From: a virus
Direction: 5' to 3' (one strand)
Length of the DNA stretch: 45,516 nt
IMG/VR virus record: IMGVR_UViG_3300020202_000108
Coordinates: 1-45,516 of that record
Of this stretch, positions 1-6,027 are shown one piece after another (the stretch's first letter is position 1; the number at the start of each line of letters is the position of its first letter). The notes under the pieces are model-generated. The model was not told the DNA's origin. It saw nothing but the letters and a program-made list of their open reading frames with translations, and did not search any database. Position numbers and translations under genes: made by a program.

Positions 1-9
1 GGTGTAGGG

Positions 10-135
10 CGCCGACCGGCCGCGCTGAGCTTCGCCTCCCACTCGGCAAGCTTGCGCCATGAGCGGTACTTGGCCGAACTAATGCGCCGCCCCTCAGCCA
101 CCGTGGTGTTGTGGTTGCTGGTAGGCGGGTAGCTG
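10..135. repeat. Terminal direct repeat, left copy (contig ends overlap)
   Basis: These 126 bases are identical to the last 126 bases of the window. The first nine bases (ggtgtaggg) do not match the sequence preceding the right copy, so they look like an assembly tail or strain variant. Joining the two copies restores an uninterrupted rusA reading frame, which argues that the molecule is circular or circularly permuted with about 45,381 unique bp. Confidence 0.95.
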
Positions 136-158
136 ATGGTGAGGTGGATGGCAGTCAC
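10..158 (-). CDS. rusA: RusA-type Holliday junction resolvase, N-terminal part (continues at 45516)
   Basis: This is the start of the rusA gene whose remainder lies at 45159-45516. The GTG at 158-156 overlaps the TGA of the parB-like gene (GTGA), which fixes the start and implies translational coupling. Reading 158 down to 136 and then 45516 down to 45159 gives 127 codons, a 126-aa protein of normal RusA length. The N-terminus has the family's SYPPTSNHN stretch near residues 9-17. Bases 1-9 of the window would derail the frame and are probably not part of the gene. Function is described under the C-terminal part. Confidence 0.88.
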
Positions 159-937
159 GCCCGCCTCCGGTCGAAGACGGGCGTGTCCACCTGATCAAGA
201 AAGCGCTGGCGAGCATCCGGGCCGGCTCGGTTCCACGCGCTCATAAGCGCCGCTAGCTGCCTCTCTACGGCCTCCGCGTCATTGAGGGGGTCGGGCGCTG
301 GGGAAACAGGGCGCAGACCCCGCGATGCGATTTCGGACAGTTTGGCGCGCTGTTCGTCGCGGGGGGTGGCGGCCAGTTCGTCGAGAACGACGCCCTTATC
401 GAGCGCTGTGCCAGTGACTTCCGCTAGCAGCCCTGCATCAATGCACTTCGCGCGCCGGAGGTCCCGGCGAACCGTCCGCTCATCAACGCCAAGTTCATTC
501 GCAGCTCGACGAGCATAAGACGTCTTTTCGGACAATTTGTCCGAATTCTTCGGATGGCCTCTACCGGCCAGTACGTCACCCCGCCGGATTAGGATGGCCT
601 CCCTCCGCGCGTGATGATCGGCCCGCTGGGCATCGGTGAGTTCAGTGCGGGCAAAATTCTCATCGATCTCCCAAAGCTCGGCGAGGTCATCGTCTTCATC
701 GATCACGAAGCATTCCGCGGCATCATCCCCAAGCTGGCGCAGCGCCTCCAACCGGTGCGCGCCAGCAACAAGGATCATCCGAGTATCCGGGCCTTCCGCC
801 CGGCTCATGACCGTGATCGGCGTCTGAAGACCAATCTCGCGGATAGAAGCCTTCAGCCGTTCAACGTGCTGAGGATCGACGGGGCGGCGATGAGCCCCCA
901 CCTCTATCCCATCCAACATGAGCCGGGCGGTACGCAT
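155..937 (-). CDS. ParB-like nuclease-domain DNA-binding protein
   Basis: A 260-aa protein with a ParB/sulfiredoxin-type N-domain: the GLQTPITV strand near residues 36-43 and the box LVAGAHRLEALRQLG near 57-71 are diagnostic. A basic helix-turn-helix (ELGVDERTVRRDLRRAK) follows near 146-162. Start chosen at ATG 937, two bases after the upstream stop; an in-frame start at 991 would lie inside the neighbour. No Shine-Dalgarno is obvious, so it probably depends on coupling. In phages such proteins sit beside replication and resolvase genes and are often annotated as ParB-like regulators or nucleases. No ParA gene or parS-like palindrome was seen, so classical partition is unlikely. Confidence 0.85.
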   Translation of the reverse strand: MRTARLMLDGIEVGAHRRPVDPQHVERLKASIREIGLQTPITVMSRAEGPDTRMILVAGAHRLEALRQLGDDAAECFVIDEDDDLAELWEIDENFARTELTDAQRADHHARREAILIRRGDVLAGRGHPKNSDKLSEKTSYARRAANELGVDERTVRRDLRRAKCIDAGLLAEVTGTALDKGVVLDELAATPRDEQRAKLSEIASRGLRPVSPAPDPLNDAEAVERQLAALMSAWNRAGPDARQRFLDQVDTPVFDRRRA

Positions 938-939
938 GA

Positions 940-1866
940 CTAGGCGCCCGCGACAGGGAAGTCTTCGGCGGCCGGGCCATACCGGCGCCACACGAGCTGG
1001 CCGACGCTGCGATTTTGCAGCACCGCGTTGAACGCCTTGATATAGAGCGCGGCTTGCTCGACGGCCGGGATGTTTTCACGCTTGGCGGTGTGGTCGATCA
1101 GCCGCTTGCGCAGACGGAACACCGCCGACTTGGGATCGGAGATGTTGAGACCCGTCTTCACGGCCGCGAGGAAGTCGTCCGCGACCTGTTCGTTGATGCG
1201 CCGACAGACGTAGTGGGAACCGCCCATGTAGCCGATGCTTGCCCGGAAGTCGGAGCTGAGCAGCGACGCTTGGTGTAGAGTGTCGCGAATGTTCGGATGC
1301 TGCTCCAGCGTCTTGAGCAGTTGCTCCATTGTCGGCCGGTTCTGGAAGTGACGGTCGCCGTCGTAGGCCCACACAAACTGCAAGGCGTGGGCCAGCGTAT
1401 TGTAAGTTTTCTCGCCCATCATGGCGAGGACTTGGCCCGGCGTCCGCGCCGCACCCTGATCGACAGTGTGTCGGCTGTCCCGCTCGACGCCGAACGTCAA
1501 GTGCATGGGGATGGCCATGCCGCTTTCGATAACACCGTTCAGCCGATGCTGGCCGTCGTTCAACTGGCCGTCCGAAGAGATGATGATGGCTTCGCCGTTG
1601 AGCAGCCATTCGCCCCGAAGCATCGCTCGGGCATAGGCCTCCACCGACCGGCTATCGCCCTTCCATCTGAGCGGCCGATTGCCAGGATTCCGATCGAGCA
1701 GCCGTTGGGCGAGTTCGGGTGTGACCGTTGCGGTGACTGTGAATATTTCGTCCGCGCCGCGCTTCAGCCACGTGTCCAGGCGATTGATCGGACTGTTAGG
1801 GTGGCGCACGGGCGGCGCTCCAATAGTCGGCTCATGGTTGTCTGCAGGGGGGGATTCAGCTAACAT
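940..1866 (-). CDS. ParB-superfamily phage protein (DGQHR motif)
   Basis: A 308-aa protein with the core GEAIIISSDGQLNDGQHRLN and then VDQGAARTPGQVL, a layout common in phage proteins distantly related to the ParB nuclease fold. No second domain is recognised; the C-terminal 150 residues look helical. Start ATG 1866 is preceded by a strong AAGGAGAT. An in-frame ATG at 1998 overlaps the upstream stop (ATGA), but that extension is low-complexity Arg/Gly/Pro sequence and contains a strong hairpin, so I prefer 1866. It lies two bases upstream of the other ParB-like gene; the pair may bind DNA near the replication and resolution genes. Confidence 0.75.
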   Translation of the reverse strand: MLAESPPADNHEPTIGAPPVRHPNSPINRLDTWLKRGADEIFTVTATVTPELAQRLLDRNPGNRPLRWKGDSRSVEAYARAMLRGEWLLNGEAIIISSDGQLNDGQHRLNGVIESGMAIPMHLTFGVERDSRHTVDQGAARTPGQVLAMMGEKTYNTLAHALQFVWAYDGDRHFQNRPTMEQLLKTLEQHPNIRDTLHQASLLSSDFRASIGYMGGSHYVCRRINEQVADDFLAAVKTGLNISDPKSAVFRLRKRLIDHTAKRENIPAVEQAALYIKAFNAVLQNRSVGQLVWRRYGPAAEDFPVAGA

Positions 1867-1901
1867 GGGATCTCCTTGATTTGGGCGCGCACGCCCGCTA
1901 G

Positions 1902-1924
1902 CCCCGCCGCTCACAACGGCGGGG
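1902..1924. promoter_or_regulatory. GC-rich hairpin upstream of the ParB-like pair
   Basis: CCCCGCCG at 1902-1909 pairs perfectly with CGGCGGGG at 1917-1924 around a 7-nt loop, followed on the + strand by TTTCTC. It sits between the 47-aa gene and the strong ribosome binding site of the next leftward gene. It could attenuate or separate messages in the left operon. The T-rich side faces the + strand, where there is no gene to terminate, so its role is uncertain. Confidence 0.5.
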
Positions 1925-1994
1925 TTTCTCGTTGGCGCAGGAGCGCCGGATTTCCACGATAAGCGCCCCATTCCGCGCCAGGCTGCTGGGGCTT

Positions 1995-2138
1995 TCATCG
2001 GTTCACCCCCGCCAGCGCCCTATGGATCGCTTCCCGAAGCTCCTTGCGGGCTTTGGTTGCGACCTTGCGGACACCTGAGGCTGCTTGGGCCTTCAGGCGC
2101 TCTTGGTGCTGGAGTGCGGCGTGTTCGAAGAGGGTCAT
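1995..2138 (-). CDS. Small hypothetical protein, 47 aa
   Basis: ATG 2138 overlaps the stop of the preceding leftward gene (ATGA), and its own TGA overlaps an in-frame ATG at 1998, the tiling style of this operon. The peptide is strongly helical and basic (QERLKAQAASGVRKVATKAR, then KELREAIHRAL). I do not recognise a family. The coupled start and absence of any other gene in the gap support it as real. Confidence 0.6.
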   Translation of the reverse strand: MTLFEHAALQHQERLKAQAASGVRKVATKARKELREAIHRALAGVNR

Positions 2139-2644
2139 CGCGAGCCCTCATCGAAGCGACGGGGCTCTAGCGCAGCTCGTCCACCATGTTCAGCAGGGCG
2201 CTCGCCGCCTTGTTCGCCTGAAGGCCCAAGCCGCTCAGCAGGGCCAGGGGAAGCCACAGAAGCAACAGCAGCATGATCGCCGGCCATCTGAGCCACGCGG
2301 GCGATCTGGGCGTCGTATTCGGCGCGCTCACGGGACAGGCGCTCCCTTTCTGCACGGAGGAACGTATCAAGAGCCGTCTGGGTCATGATCTCAAGGATCG
2401 TGAGCCCGAGCCTGAAGCCGCCCCTCGGATGATGGAGTATCTTGTCTATCGTCGGCTGGCTGGCCTGGGCGTACAGGACGCCCCTCGCCTCGCCTGCCGT
2501 AAGGTCCCACTCATCCTGGATTGCGCAGAGGGTGTTCGTCCTCCAGCGGTTCCGAACGTATTTGGCCCAAGCGTTCTTCGTGCTCAGGCGCAATGAAGAA
2601 TGCCGGATATTGTTGTCTGAGACTGTCACCGCGAGCCCCGTCAT
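2135..2644 (-). CDS. Hypothetical phage protein, 169 aa
   Basis: The N-terminal half (residues 20-95) looks like a compact folded domain, with AWAKYVRNRWRTNTL and GFRLGLTILEIMTQ; residues 90-125 form a charged coiled coil (FLRAERERLSRERAEYDAQ). The last 45 residues are Gly/Glu-rich, low complexity, and overlap a membrane peptide read in another frame (2167-2274). ATG 2644 has GAGGTG seven bases upstream and overlaps the stop of the 69-aa ORF before it (ATGA). Function not recognised. It belongs to the leftward operon feeding into the ParB-like genes. Confidence 0.65.
   Translation of the reverse strand: MTGLAVTVSDNNIRHSSLRLSTKNAWAKYVRNRWRTNTLCAIQDEWDLTAGEARGVLYAQASQPTIDKILHHPRGGFRLGLTILEIMTQTALDTFLRAERERLSRERAEYDAQIARVAQMAGDHAAVASVASPGPAERLGPSGEQGGERPAEHGGRAALEPRRFDEGSR
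2167..2274 (-). CDS. Possible 35-aa membrane peptide, overlapping frame
   Basis: Starting at ATG 2274 inside the 169-aa gene, this frame reads MLLLLLWLPLALLSG and then a helical tail QANKAASALLNMVDEL. That is one membrane segment with a short amphipathic end. The host gene's own frame is low complexity here, so this may be the real coding frame at the 3' end, or the two may be overprinted. No clear ribosome binding site is visible. Confidence 0.35.
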   Translation of the reverse strand: MLLLLLWLPLALLSGLGLQANKAASALLNMVDELR

Positions 2645-2850
2645 TGTCCCACCTCGTAGGAGGGACGGACGTGACGAACGCGATGCGTACTGAGTACCTG
2701 ACGGCCGCCAGGAGATTGCGTGTCCTGGCGGTTCGTCGCCCCGATTGCGCGGGGTTCAAGAAGCTGGCGATTGCACTGGAAGAACGAGCGACAGCGGGTG
2801 TTGGAAGCGCCCGCGTCGTCCATTGATTGATGTAGAGGCCCCCCGAGCAT
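2641..2850 (-). CDS. Hypothetical protein, 69 aa (competes with + strand ORF)
   Basis: This leftward frame begins at ATG 2850, five bases after the stop of the membrane protein gene, and its TGA overlaps the ATG of the next gene (ATGA), so it fits the operon tiling. It contains RSFFQCNRQLLEPRAIGATN and no recognisable domain. A + strand ORF with a good Shine-Dalgarno covers the same DNA (2670-2826). Third-position GC is similar (about 64 percent by hand count) in both, so I cannot decide from composition. Confidence 0.4.
   Translation of the reverse strand: MLGGPLHQSMDDAGASNTRCRSFFQCNRQLLEPRAIGATNRQDTQSPGGRQVLSTHRVRHVRPSYEVGQ
2670..2826 (+). CDS. Possible small + strand protein, 51 aa
   Basis: GTG 2670 follows AGGAGGG at six bases spacing, one of the better ribosome binding sites in this region. 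The product is helical and basic (MRTEYLTAARRLRVLAVRR, then GFKKLAIALEERATAG). It is antisense to a leftward ORF that tiles into the left operon, so only one of the two is likely real, unless this is a lysogeny-expressed antisense gene. Family unknown. Confidence 0.35.
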
Positions 2851-2855
2851 GGCTG

Positions 2856-3044
2856 TCAGGGCTTCCACGGCCGCATGGAGGGGAAGATCCACAGGAAGGC
2901 GAGGCAGTTCATCCACCCGGCCATGTGAGAGCCAAAAGTGGAGCCGGTGAGGTGGTTGATGATGCCGCCGCAGAAGGCGACGGCCAGGATCGCGGCAAAC
3001 CAGACGCCTACGCGGCCTGCGATGCGGAGCGTACGACCCCCCAT
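2856..3044 (-). CDS. Small two-segment membrane protein, 62 aa
   Basis: It carries two hydrophobic stretches, VGVWFAAILAVAFCGGIINHL near residues 12-32 and AGWMNCLAFLWIF near 42-54, with a basic N-terminus. ATG 3044 overlaps the TGA of the preceding 51-aa gene (TGATG) and has GGGAGAAAGG upstream. It should sit in the inner membrane. It is early in the left operon, where phages often place exclusion or host-takeover functions, but nothing in the sequence proves such a role. Confidence 0.65.
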   Translation of the reverse strand: MGGRTLRIAGRVGVWFAAILAVAFCGGIINHLTGSTFGSHMAGWMNCLAFLWIFPSMRPWKP

Positions 3045-3199
3045 CACCTTTCTCCCTGAGGCTCAGGTGACGCGAACGAGCGCAGGAGCTTGTCGGGACG
3101 CTTCGATCCACCACGGCCTGCTGAGGCCACGCTTCCCTTACGGCCGCCTTGCGCGACCTGATCCATCAGCTTGGGTGAGGCGAAGGGGGCCAGCTTCAT
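3044..3199 (-). CDS. Small basic hypothetical protein, 51 aa
   Basis: ATG 3199 to TGA 3044, coupled to the downstream membrane protein by a TGATG overlap. The peptide is Lys/Arg/Ser-rich (MKLAPFASPKLMDQVAQGG at the N-terminus, SKRPDKLLRSFASPEP near the end) with no domain I recognise. A 30-codon frame ending in an ATGA overlap lies immediately upstream (3196-3288) but is too short to judge. Confidence 0.5.
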   Translation of the reverse strand: MKLAPFASPKLMDQVAQGGRKGSVASAGRGGSKRPDKLLRSFASPEPQGER

Positions 3200-3367
3200 G
3201 CGGCGAGCACCCGTGATACGGACACCTGATGGGCGATAACTTCGGGCAGCTCCGAACGCCTACCCTGGCGTGTGGCTATGTGCCGCACTGCCAAGCTTCG
3301 ACGGCTTTTTGCCTTGTTTTCCTTACCCCTGGTTGCGTTGATTTTCGCGTCACAGGGGAACCGCGCG

Positions 3368-3724
3368 ATGTTGACCGACCCAAAAACCGCCTCTGCTGCG
3401 TTACCGGAACCGACGACAGAGCTCCGGGGCGTGGCCGAACTGGCCGTAGAACTGATCCGGCTCAGTGGGTACGTGGATGCGCTCTGGGCGGAGATTCCGC
3501 CCGACCGACGAAAGAAGCTCCGCAAGCGCCTCGTCGATGGCCAGATCGCCGCCGTGGAGCGCATCGCAAGGCGCACCGATCGCCAATACGAGCTGCGGCG
3601 CCACATCGTGCTCCCCACCAGGGTCCCGACCCAGCAGCCCGCCGTGGAAGCCGCCAGACACCGCTTCAGGGCGTGGTGGGACTGGATCGCCCCCTTCCTG
3701 CAACGAGACGCCGAGCGGGAGTGA
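3368..3724 (+). CDS. Hypothetical protein, 118 aa (+ strand)
   Basis: A helical protein with VAELAVELIRLSGYVDALWAE, a basic patch (PPDRRKKLRKRLVDG) and an aromatic C-terminus (FRAWWDWIAPFLQRDAERE). ATG 3368 has AGGGG upstream; an in-frame ATG at 3272 would add a hydrophobic leader-like stretch, but I see no ribosome binding site for it. It runs rightward, opposite to the left operon and convergent with the cro-like gene, so it needs its own promoter in 3200-3367, where I see only weak candidates. It could be expressed in the lysogen. Family unknown. Confidence 0.6.
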   Translation: MLTDPKTASAALPEPTTELRGVAELAVELIRLSGYVDALWAEIPPDRRKKLRKRLVDGQIAAVERIARRTDRQYELRRHIVLPTRVPTQQPAVEAARHRFRAWWDWIAPFLQRDAERE

Positions 3725-3727
3725 GCC

Positions 3728-4006
3728 GTGGGCCGGCGGAAGGAGTGTCGCCGCGACGTGAAGGAGCGGTTGGCGCTGATCGCAGGCGACATGGAGAGCG
3801 CGCTCGACGCGCCCATGCCGATCCGAGCGCTAGCCGTAGCGGTCCTGGTGCAGTCGAAGAACGCCGTCTTCGTCCGATGTATCAACTGCGGCGGCTGCCG
3901 AATGATGAGAGAGGCGGTCAATCTCTATCGCCCCTGGCTAGGATTACCTCAGCCCCCGCCTCCAGCCTCTCAAGGGTCTGGACAATCTTCGGGCGCCAGT
4001 CCTTAG
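3728..4006 (+). CDS. Hypothetical protein with Cys cluster, 92 aa
   Basis: GTG 3728 lies three bases after the previous stop, so the two are probably co-expressed. The body reads VKERLALIAGDMESALDAP and then LVQSKNAVFVRCINCGGCR, a CxxCxxC cluster that could bind metal. The last 30 residues overlap the 3' end of the convergent cro-like gene and are Pro/Ser/Gly-rich. Function unknown. Confidence 0.5.
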   Translation: MGRRKECRRDVKERLALIAGDMESALDAPMPIRALAVAVLVQSKNAVFVRCINCGGCRMMREAVNLYRPWLGLPQPPPPASQGSGQSSGASP

Positions 4007-4124
4007 CCCGCCATTCGATGAGCGTGGTGTATGGCACGCCCGACACGCGGGAGAACTCTGGGAGCGCCCCGTCCGCGGAGCCGACCTTTTGGATACGTTC
4101 GATGGCGCGTGCGACCTGAGACAT
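3918..4124 (-). CDS. Cro-like helix-turn-helix regulator
   Basis: A 68-aa protein with a short HTH domain: ALPEFSRVSGVPYTTLIEWRA near residues 19-39 reads as helix-turn-recognition helix. It is transcribed away from the tandem-HTH repressor, the classical cro/cI geometry. A promoter TTGCAA-16 bp-TAGAAT places the predicted +1 on the A of ATG 4124, suggesting a leaderless message; an alternative ATG at 4133 lies inside the -10 region and is unlikely. An 18-bp palindromic operator occupies the promoter spacer. It presumably competes with the repressor and opens the left lytic operon. Confidence 0.75.
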   Translation of the reverse strand: MSQVARAIERIQKVGSADGALPEFSRVSGVPYTTLIEWRAKDWRPKIVQTLERLEAGAEVILARGDRD

Positions 4125-4130
4125 GCCCGC

Positions 4131-4159
4131 CATTCTACGAACGTTCGTAGATTTTGCAA
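4131..4159 (-). promoter_or_regulatory. Leftward promoter of the cro-like gene
   Basis: Read on the - strand: -35 TTGCAA at 4159-4154, a 16-base spacer, then -10 TAGAAT at 4137-4132. Seven bases later comes ATG 4124. The spacer is filled by the operator palindrome, so repressor bound there would block RNA polymerase. Inferred from consensus, not tested. Confidence 0.65.
4134..4151. promoter_or_regulatory. Operator O1, perfect 18-bp palindrome
   Basis: TCTACGAACGTTCGTAGA is a perfect inverted repeat between the divergent cro-like and repressor genes. Two near-copies occur at 5223-5240 and 5253-5270, and I saw no other copy in the window. Its position inside the cro promoter spacer and recurrence at the right promoter mark it as the repressor/Cro binding site. 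Confidence 0.85.
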
Positions 4160-4215
4160 GTCTCCTTCCGCAACCTCGGAGTTACGGAGGATCGGAGATT
4201 GCGCCATCAAGAGGC

Positions 4216-4737
4216 ATGGGCTCGGAAGTGTCACAGCGACGGAAAGCCGCCTTCATCGACTGGATGGAGGCGAACGATCTGAATGTGAACCGGGTCGCCA
4301 AAGCTACCGGCATTTCGGTCAACACTCTCTACAGCTACGTCAACGGTCCGACGCAGTTCCTGACCGTCGACAAAGAAGCGAAAATCGCCCGCACGTACGA
4401 TCTGCCCGTTGAGGCGATCTTTGGGCCGGTCGAGATTACGCCGGACATCGAACCCAACTTCGTGCAGGCGTGGAGGGAGCATTATCACCTCACGCGTAAA
4501 GAGCTGGCGAAGCGGATTGGGTCGACCGAGGAGAACATTCGTCTCCTCGAAGAGGGGCAAAGTACTTTCTCTGCTAAGTGGCAGCGCCGGATCGCGGACG
4601 CGCTCAAGGTGGGGGCCGGCTACCTGCATCACCACCCCGACACGCTTACGAAAGACGTTCTCACCCTGATCGGCATTCCTGAAGAGCGCCAGGAGTTGGC
4701 CAGCCAGGTGATGGAAACGTTTCGGGTGGCGGGCTAA
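4216..4737 (+). CDS. Tandem-HTH phage repressor (immunity repressor)
   Basis: A 173-aa protein with two DNA-binding domains. Residues 8-70 resemble the N-domain of S24-type repressors (FIDWMEANDLNVNRVAKATG, then ISVNTLYSYVNG); residues 78-135 are a Cro/CI-type HTH (HLTRKELAKRIGSTEENIRL). There is no S24/LexA-type peptidase domain or Ala-Gly cleavage site, so self-cleavage in the SOS response is not expected. Start ATG 4216 has AGAGG only one base before it; GTG 4228 is an alternative. It diverges from the cro-like gene across O1 and likely represses both that promoter and the right promoter through the three operators. Confidence 0.8.
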   Translation: MGSEVSQRRKAAFIDWMEANDLNVNRVAKATGISVNTLYSYVNGPTQFLTVDKEAKIARTYDLPVEAIFGPVEITPDIEPNFVQAWREHYHLTRKELAKRIGSTEENIRLLEEGQSTFSAKWQRRIADALKVGAGYLHHHPDTLTKDVLTLIGIPEERQELASQVMETFRVAG

Positions 4738-4790
4738 GGCACCACTCCTTGCGGCGCTTGGCCCCTAAAGCTTAGCCGTGCAAACCTCAG

Positions 4791-4805
4791 CCCCCACGAT
4801 GGGGG
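4791..4805 (+). promoter_or_regulatory. Hairpin sequestering the ribosome binding site of the 4812 gene
   Basis: CCCCCA (4791-4796) pairs with TGGGGG (4800-4805) around a 3-nt loop. The 3' arm contains most of the Shine-Dalgarno GGGGGAAG that serves ATG 4812. Folding would hide the site, so translation may be kept low or regulated. Confidence 0.45.
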
Positions 4806-4811
4806 AAGCTC

Positions 4812-5141
4812 ATGAACAGGGTCGTAGTTGCTCTAGGCGGAATCGCAGCAGCGGCGGTCGTGGTGTTGGCTGTAGCCGGCAGTCGCGCGCCCTCGCAGGC
4901 CGCCGCTCCGGTGTCGCCGCCATCGCCGCAGGGCCGATACCAGATCGTATACAGCCCTCACGCCGCCCGAGACACGTTCTTGCTCGATACACAGACAGGC
5001 CGGGTGTGGGAGGTGGCGCGGTTCACATATCTGAACGGCGATCCCGCGATCTGGGACCTGATGGATCGCATCGATTCCGAAAGTGATCGGGCTGCGGTCA
5101 ACGCGAAGTACGGCCCCAAGCCACCGGCCACCAAGCAATAG
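4812..5141 (+). CDS. Exported or membrane-anchored small protein downstream of the repressor
   Basis: A 109-aa protein with a clear N-terminal hydrophobic segment (residues 4-24, VVVALGGIAAAAVVVLAVAG), an Ala/Pro linker, and a beta-rich body containing DTFLLDTQTGRVWEVARF. No lipobox Cys is present, so it is a membrane anchor or cleaved signal peptide. It lies 74 bp downstream of the repressor on the same strand and upstream of the right promoter, so it is probably expressed in the lysogen. Such positions often hold superinfection-exclusion or conversion genes; this is inference. A hairpin masks its ribosome binding site. Confidence 0.65.
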   Translation: MNRVVVALGGIAAAAVVVLAVAGSRAPSQAAAPVSPPSPQGRYQIVYSPHAARDTFLLDTQTGRVWEVARFTYLNGDPAIWDLMDRIDSESDRAAVNAKYGPKPPATKQ

Positions 5142-5222
5142 CCTTCAGCCATATTCGGTACGCCTGCGGCCGGCTTAGCTGACGCCCAAGGCCGCCTGGG
5201 CACGTCACTACCACGCATATTT

Positions 5223-5240
5223 TCTACGATAGTTCGTAGA
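5223..5240. promoter_or_regulatory. Operator O2
   Basis: TCTACGATAGTTCGTAGA matches O1 at 16 of 18 positions. It lies upstream of the predicted -35 of the right promoter. Its start is exactly 30 bp from the start of O3, close to three helical turns, so dimers on O2 and O3 could contact each other. Confidence 0.8.
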
Positions 5241-5246
5241 TTTCTG

Positions 5247-5274
5247 TTGTGATCTACGAAGGTTCGTATATGCT
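5247..5274 (+). promoter_or_regulatory. Right promoter (start of the 5.3-19.2 kb operon)
   Basis: TTGTGA at 5247-5252, a 16-base spacer, then TATGCT at 5269-5274. As at the cro promoter, the operator (O3) fills the -35/-10 spacer. The first gene starts 39 bp downstream with a strong GGAGG. Predicted from consensus and from the parallel geometry of the two promoters. Confidence 0.6.
5253..5270. promoter_or_regulatory. Operator O3
   Basis: TCTACGAAGGTTCGTATA is a third copy of the operator, with an intact left half-site and a slightly degenerate right one. It lies within the spacer of the right promoter, so occupancy would directly exclude RNA polymerase. Confidence 0.8.
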
Positions 5275-5312
5275 TCTCCCCATCACCGCCCACCCCGGCG
5301 ATGGAGGAGAGA

Positions 5313-5654
5313 ATGGGTCCCTGTACTTCCGAACGTGCGGCAGCCCTCCAAGCGGCCTGCCCCGCCGACGTCGAGCCATCTGCGGCTCACGAGCCCCAAG
5401 ACAGCCTCGGCCTGAAGTGGGGGTCGCTGAAGTATTGGGACATCAAGACGCCCGCCGCCGTCGCCGCGCTGGAAGCTTACTTCAAGGCGGGAAAGCGGTC
5501 GCTCAGCGCCATGGCCCAGCGGGACAATGACGCTCAGAAGAAAGCCCTCTGCGACCTGATCGACGCCGTCGATTGCCCGATCTTCAACGACTGGTCGGGC
5601 GAGGAGATGAGCAAGGAAGCGGCGAAGGCGTACGTCCTGGAGTACCGCCGGTGA
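5313..5654 (+). CDS. Hypothetical protein, 113 aa, first gene of the right operon
   Basis: The central part reads LGLKWGSLKYWDIKTPAAVA and is followed by charged helices and GEEMSKEAAKAYVLEY. Start ATG 5313 is preceded by GGAGG at ideal spacing; an in-frame ATG at 5301 lies upstream of that site and is less likely. It is the first product of the repressor-controlled operon. Its stop overlaps the next start (GTGA). Family not recognised. Confidence 0.75.
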   Translation: MGPCTSERAAALQAACPADVEPSAAHEPQDSLGLKWGSLKYWDIKTPAAVAALEAYFKAGKRSLSAMAQRDNDAQKKALCDLIDAVDCPIFNDWSGEEMSKEAAKAYVLEYRR

Positions 5655-6025
5655 ACGCCCTCCTCCCCCACCCTAGGGTTTCCGAGCCCAGCCCCCGCCA
5701 CAGGCTTGCCGAGGCGTACAACGACGCCAAGGCCGACTTCTATGCCGCCACCTACGAGCGTCATGGGCCGTCGGAAGCGGTTGAAGCCGAAGCCTACAAC
5801 GCCATCGAGGAGCTTGGGCAGACGGCGGATCGGATCGTCGAGCTGACCCGCGGCTTCTGGCGCAAGACGCGCAGGACGCCTGCCCACGTCCCGAACGGCC
5901 CGGAATGGTCGGTTTCCGAGGCTTCCGAGCGCATCGCCGAGGTTATCGCGGAAACCCTCACCGAGGAAGCCGCTGCGGTCCTGATGGCTGCTGTTCGTCG
6001 CGCCAGCCTGCATGGGGAGGCATGA
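5651..6025 (+). CDS. Hypothetical helical protein, 124 aa
   Basis: GTG 5651 overlaps the previous stop. The protein is acidic and helical (AYNDAKADFYAATYERHG, then ASERIAEVIAETLTEEAA) with no recognised domain. It ends immediately before a GGGGAGGC ribosome binding site serving the next gene. Confidence 0.7.
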   Translation: MNALLPHPRVSEPSPRHRLAEAYNDAKADFYAATYERHGPSEAVEAEAYNAIEELGQTADRIVELTRGFWRKTRRTPAHVPNGPEWSVSEASERIAEVIAETLTEEAAAVLMAAVRRASLHGEA

Positions 6026-6027
6026 GG

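Noticed and set aside
940-1998. Longer ParB-superfamily protein from ATG 1998
   Set aside because: The 44-residue extension is low complexity, spans a strong hairpin and ignores the strong AAGGAGAT before ATG 1866, though ATG 1998 does overlap the previous stop.
3196-3921. 241-codon open frame on the - strand
   Set aside because: Ser/Arg-rich shadow of the + strand genes at 3368-4006; only its last 30 codons could be a separate tiny ORF.
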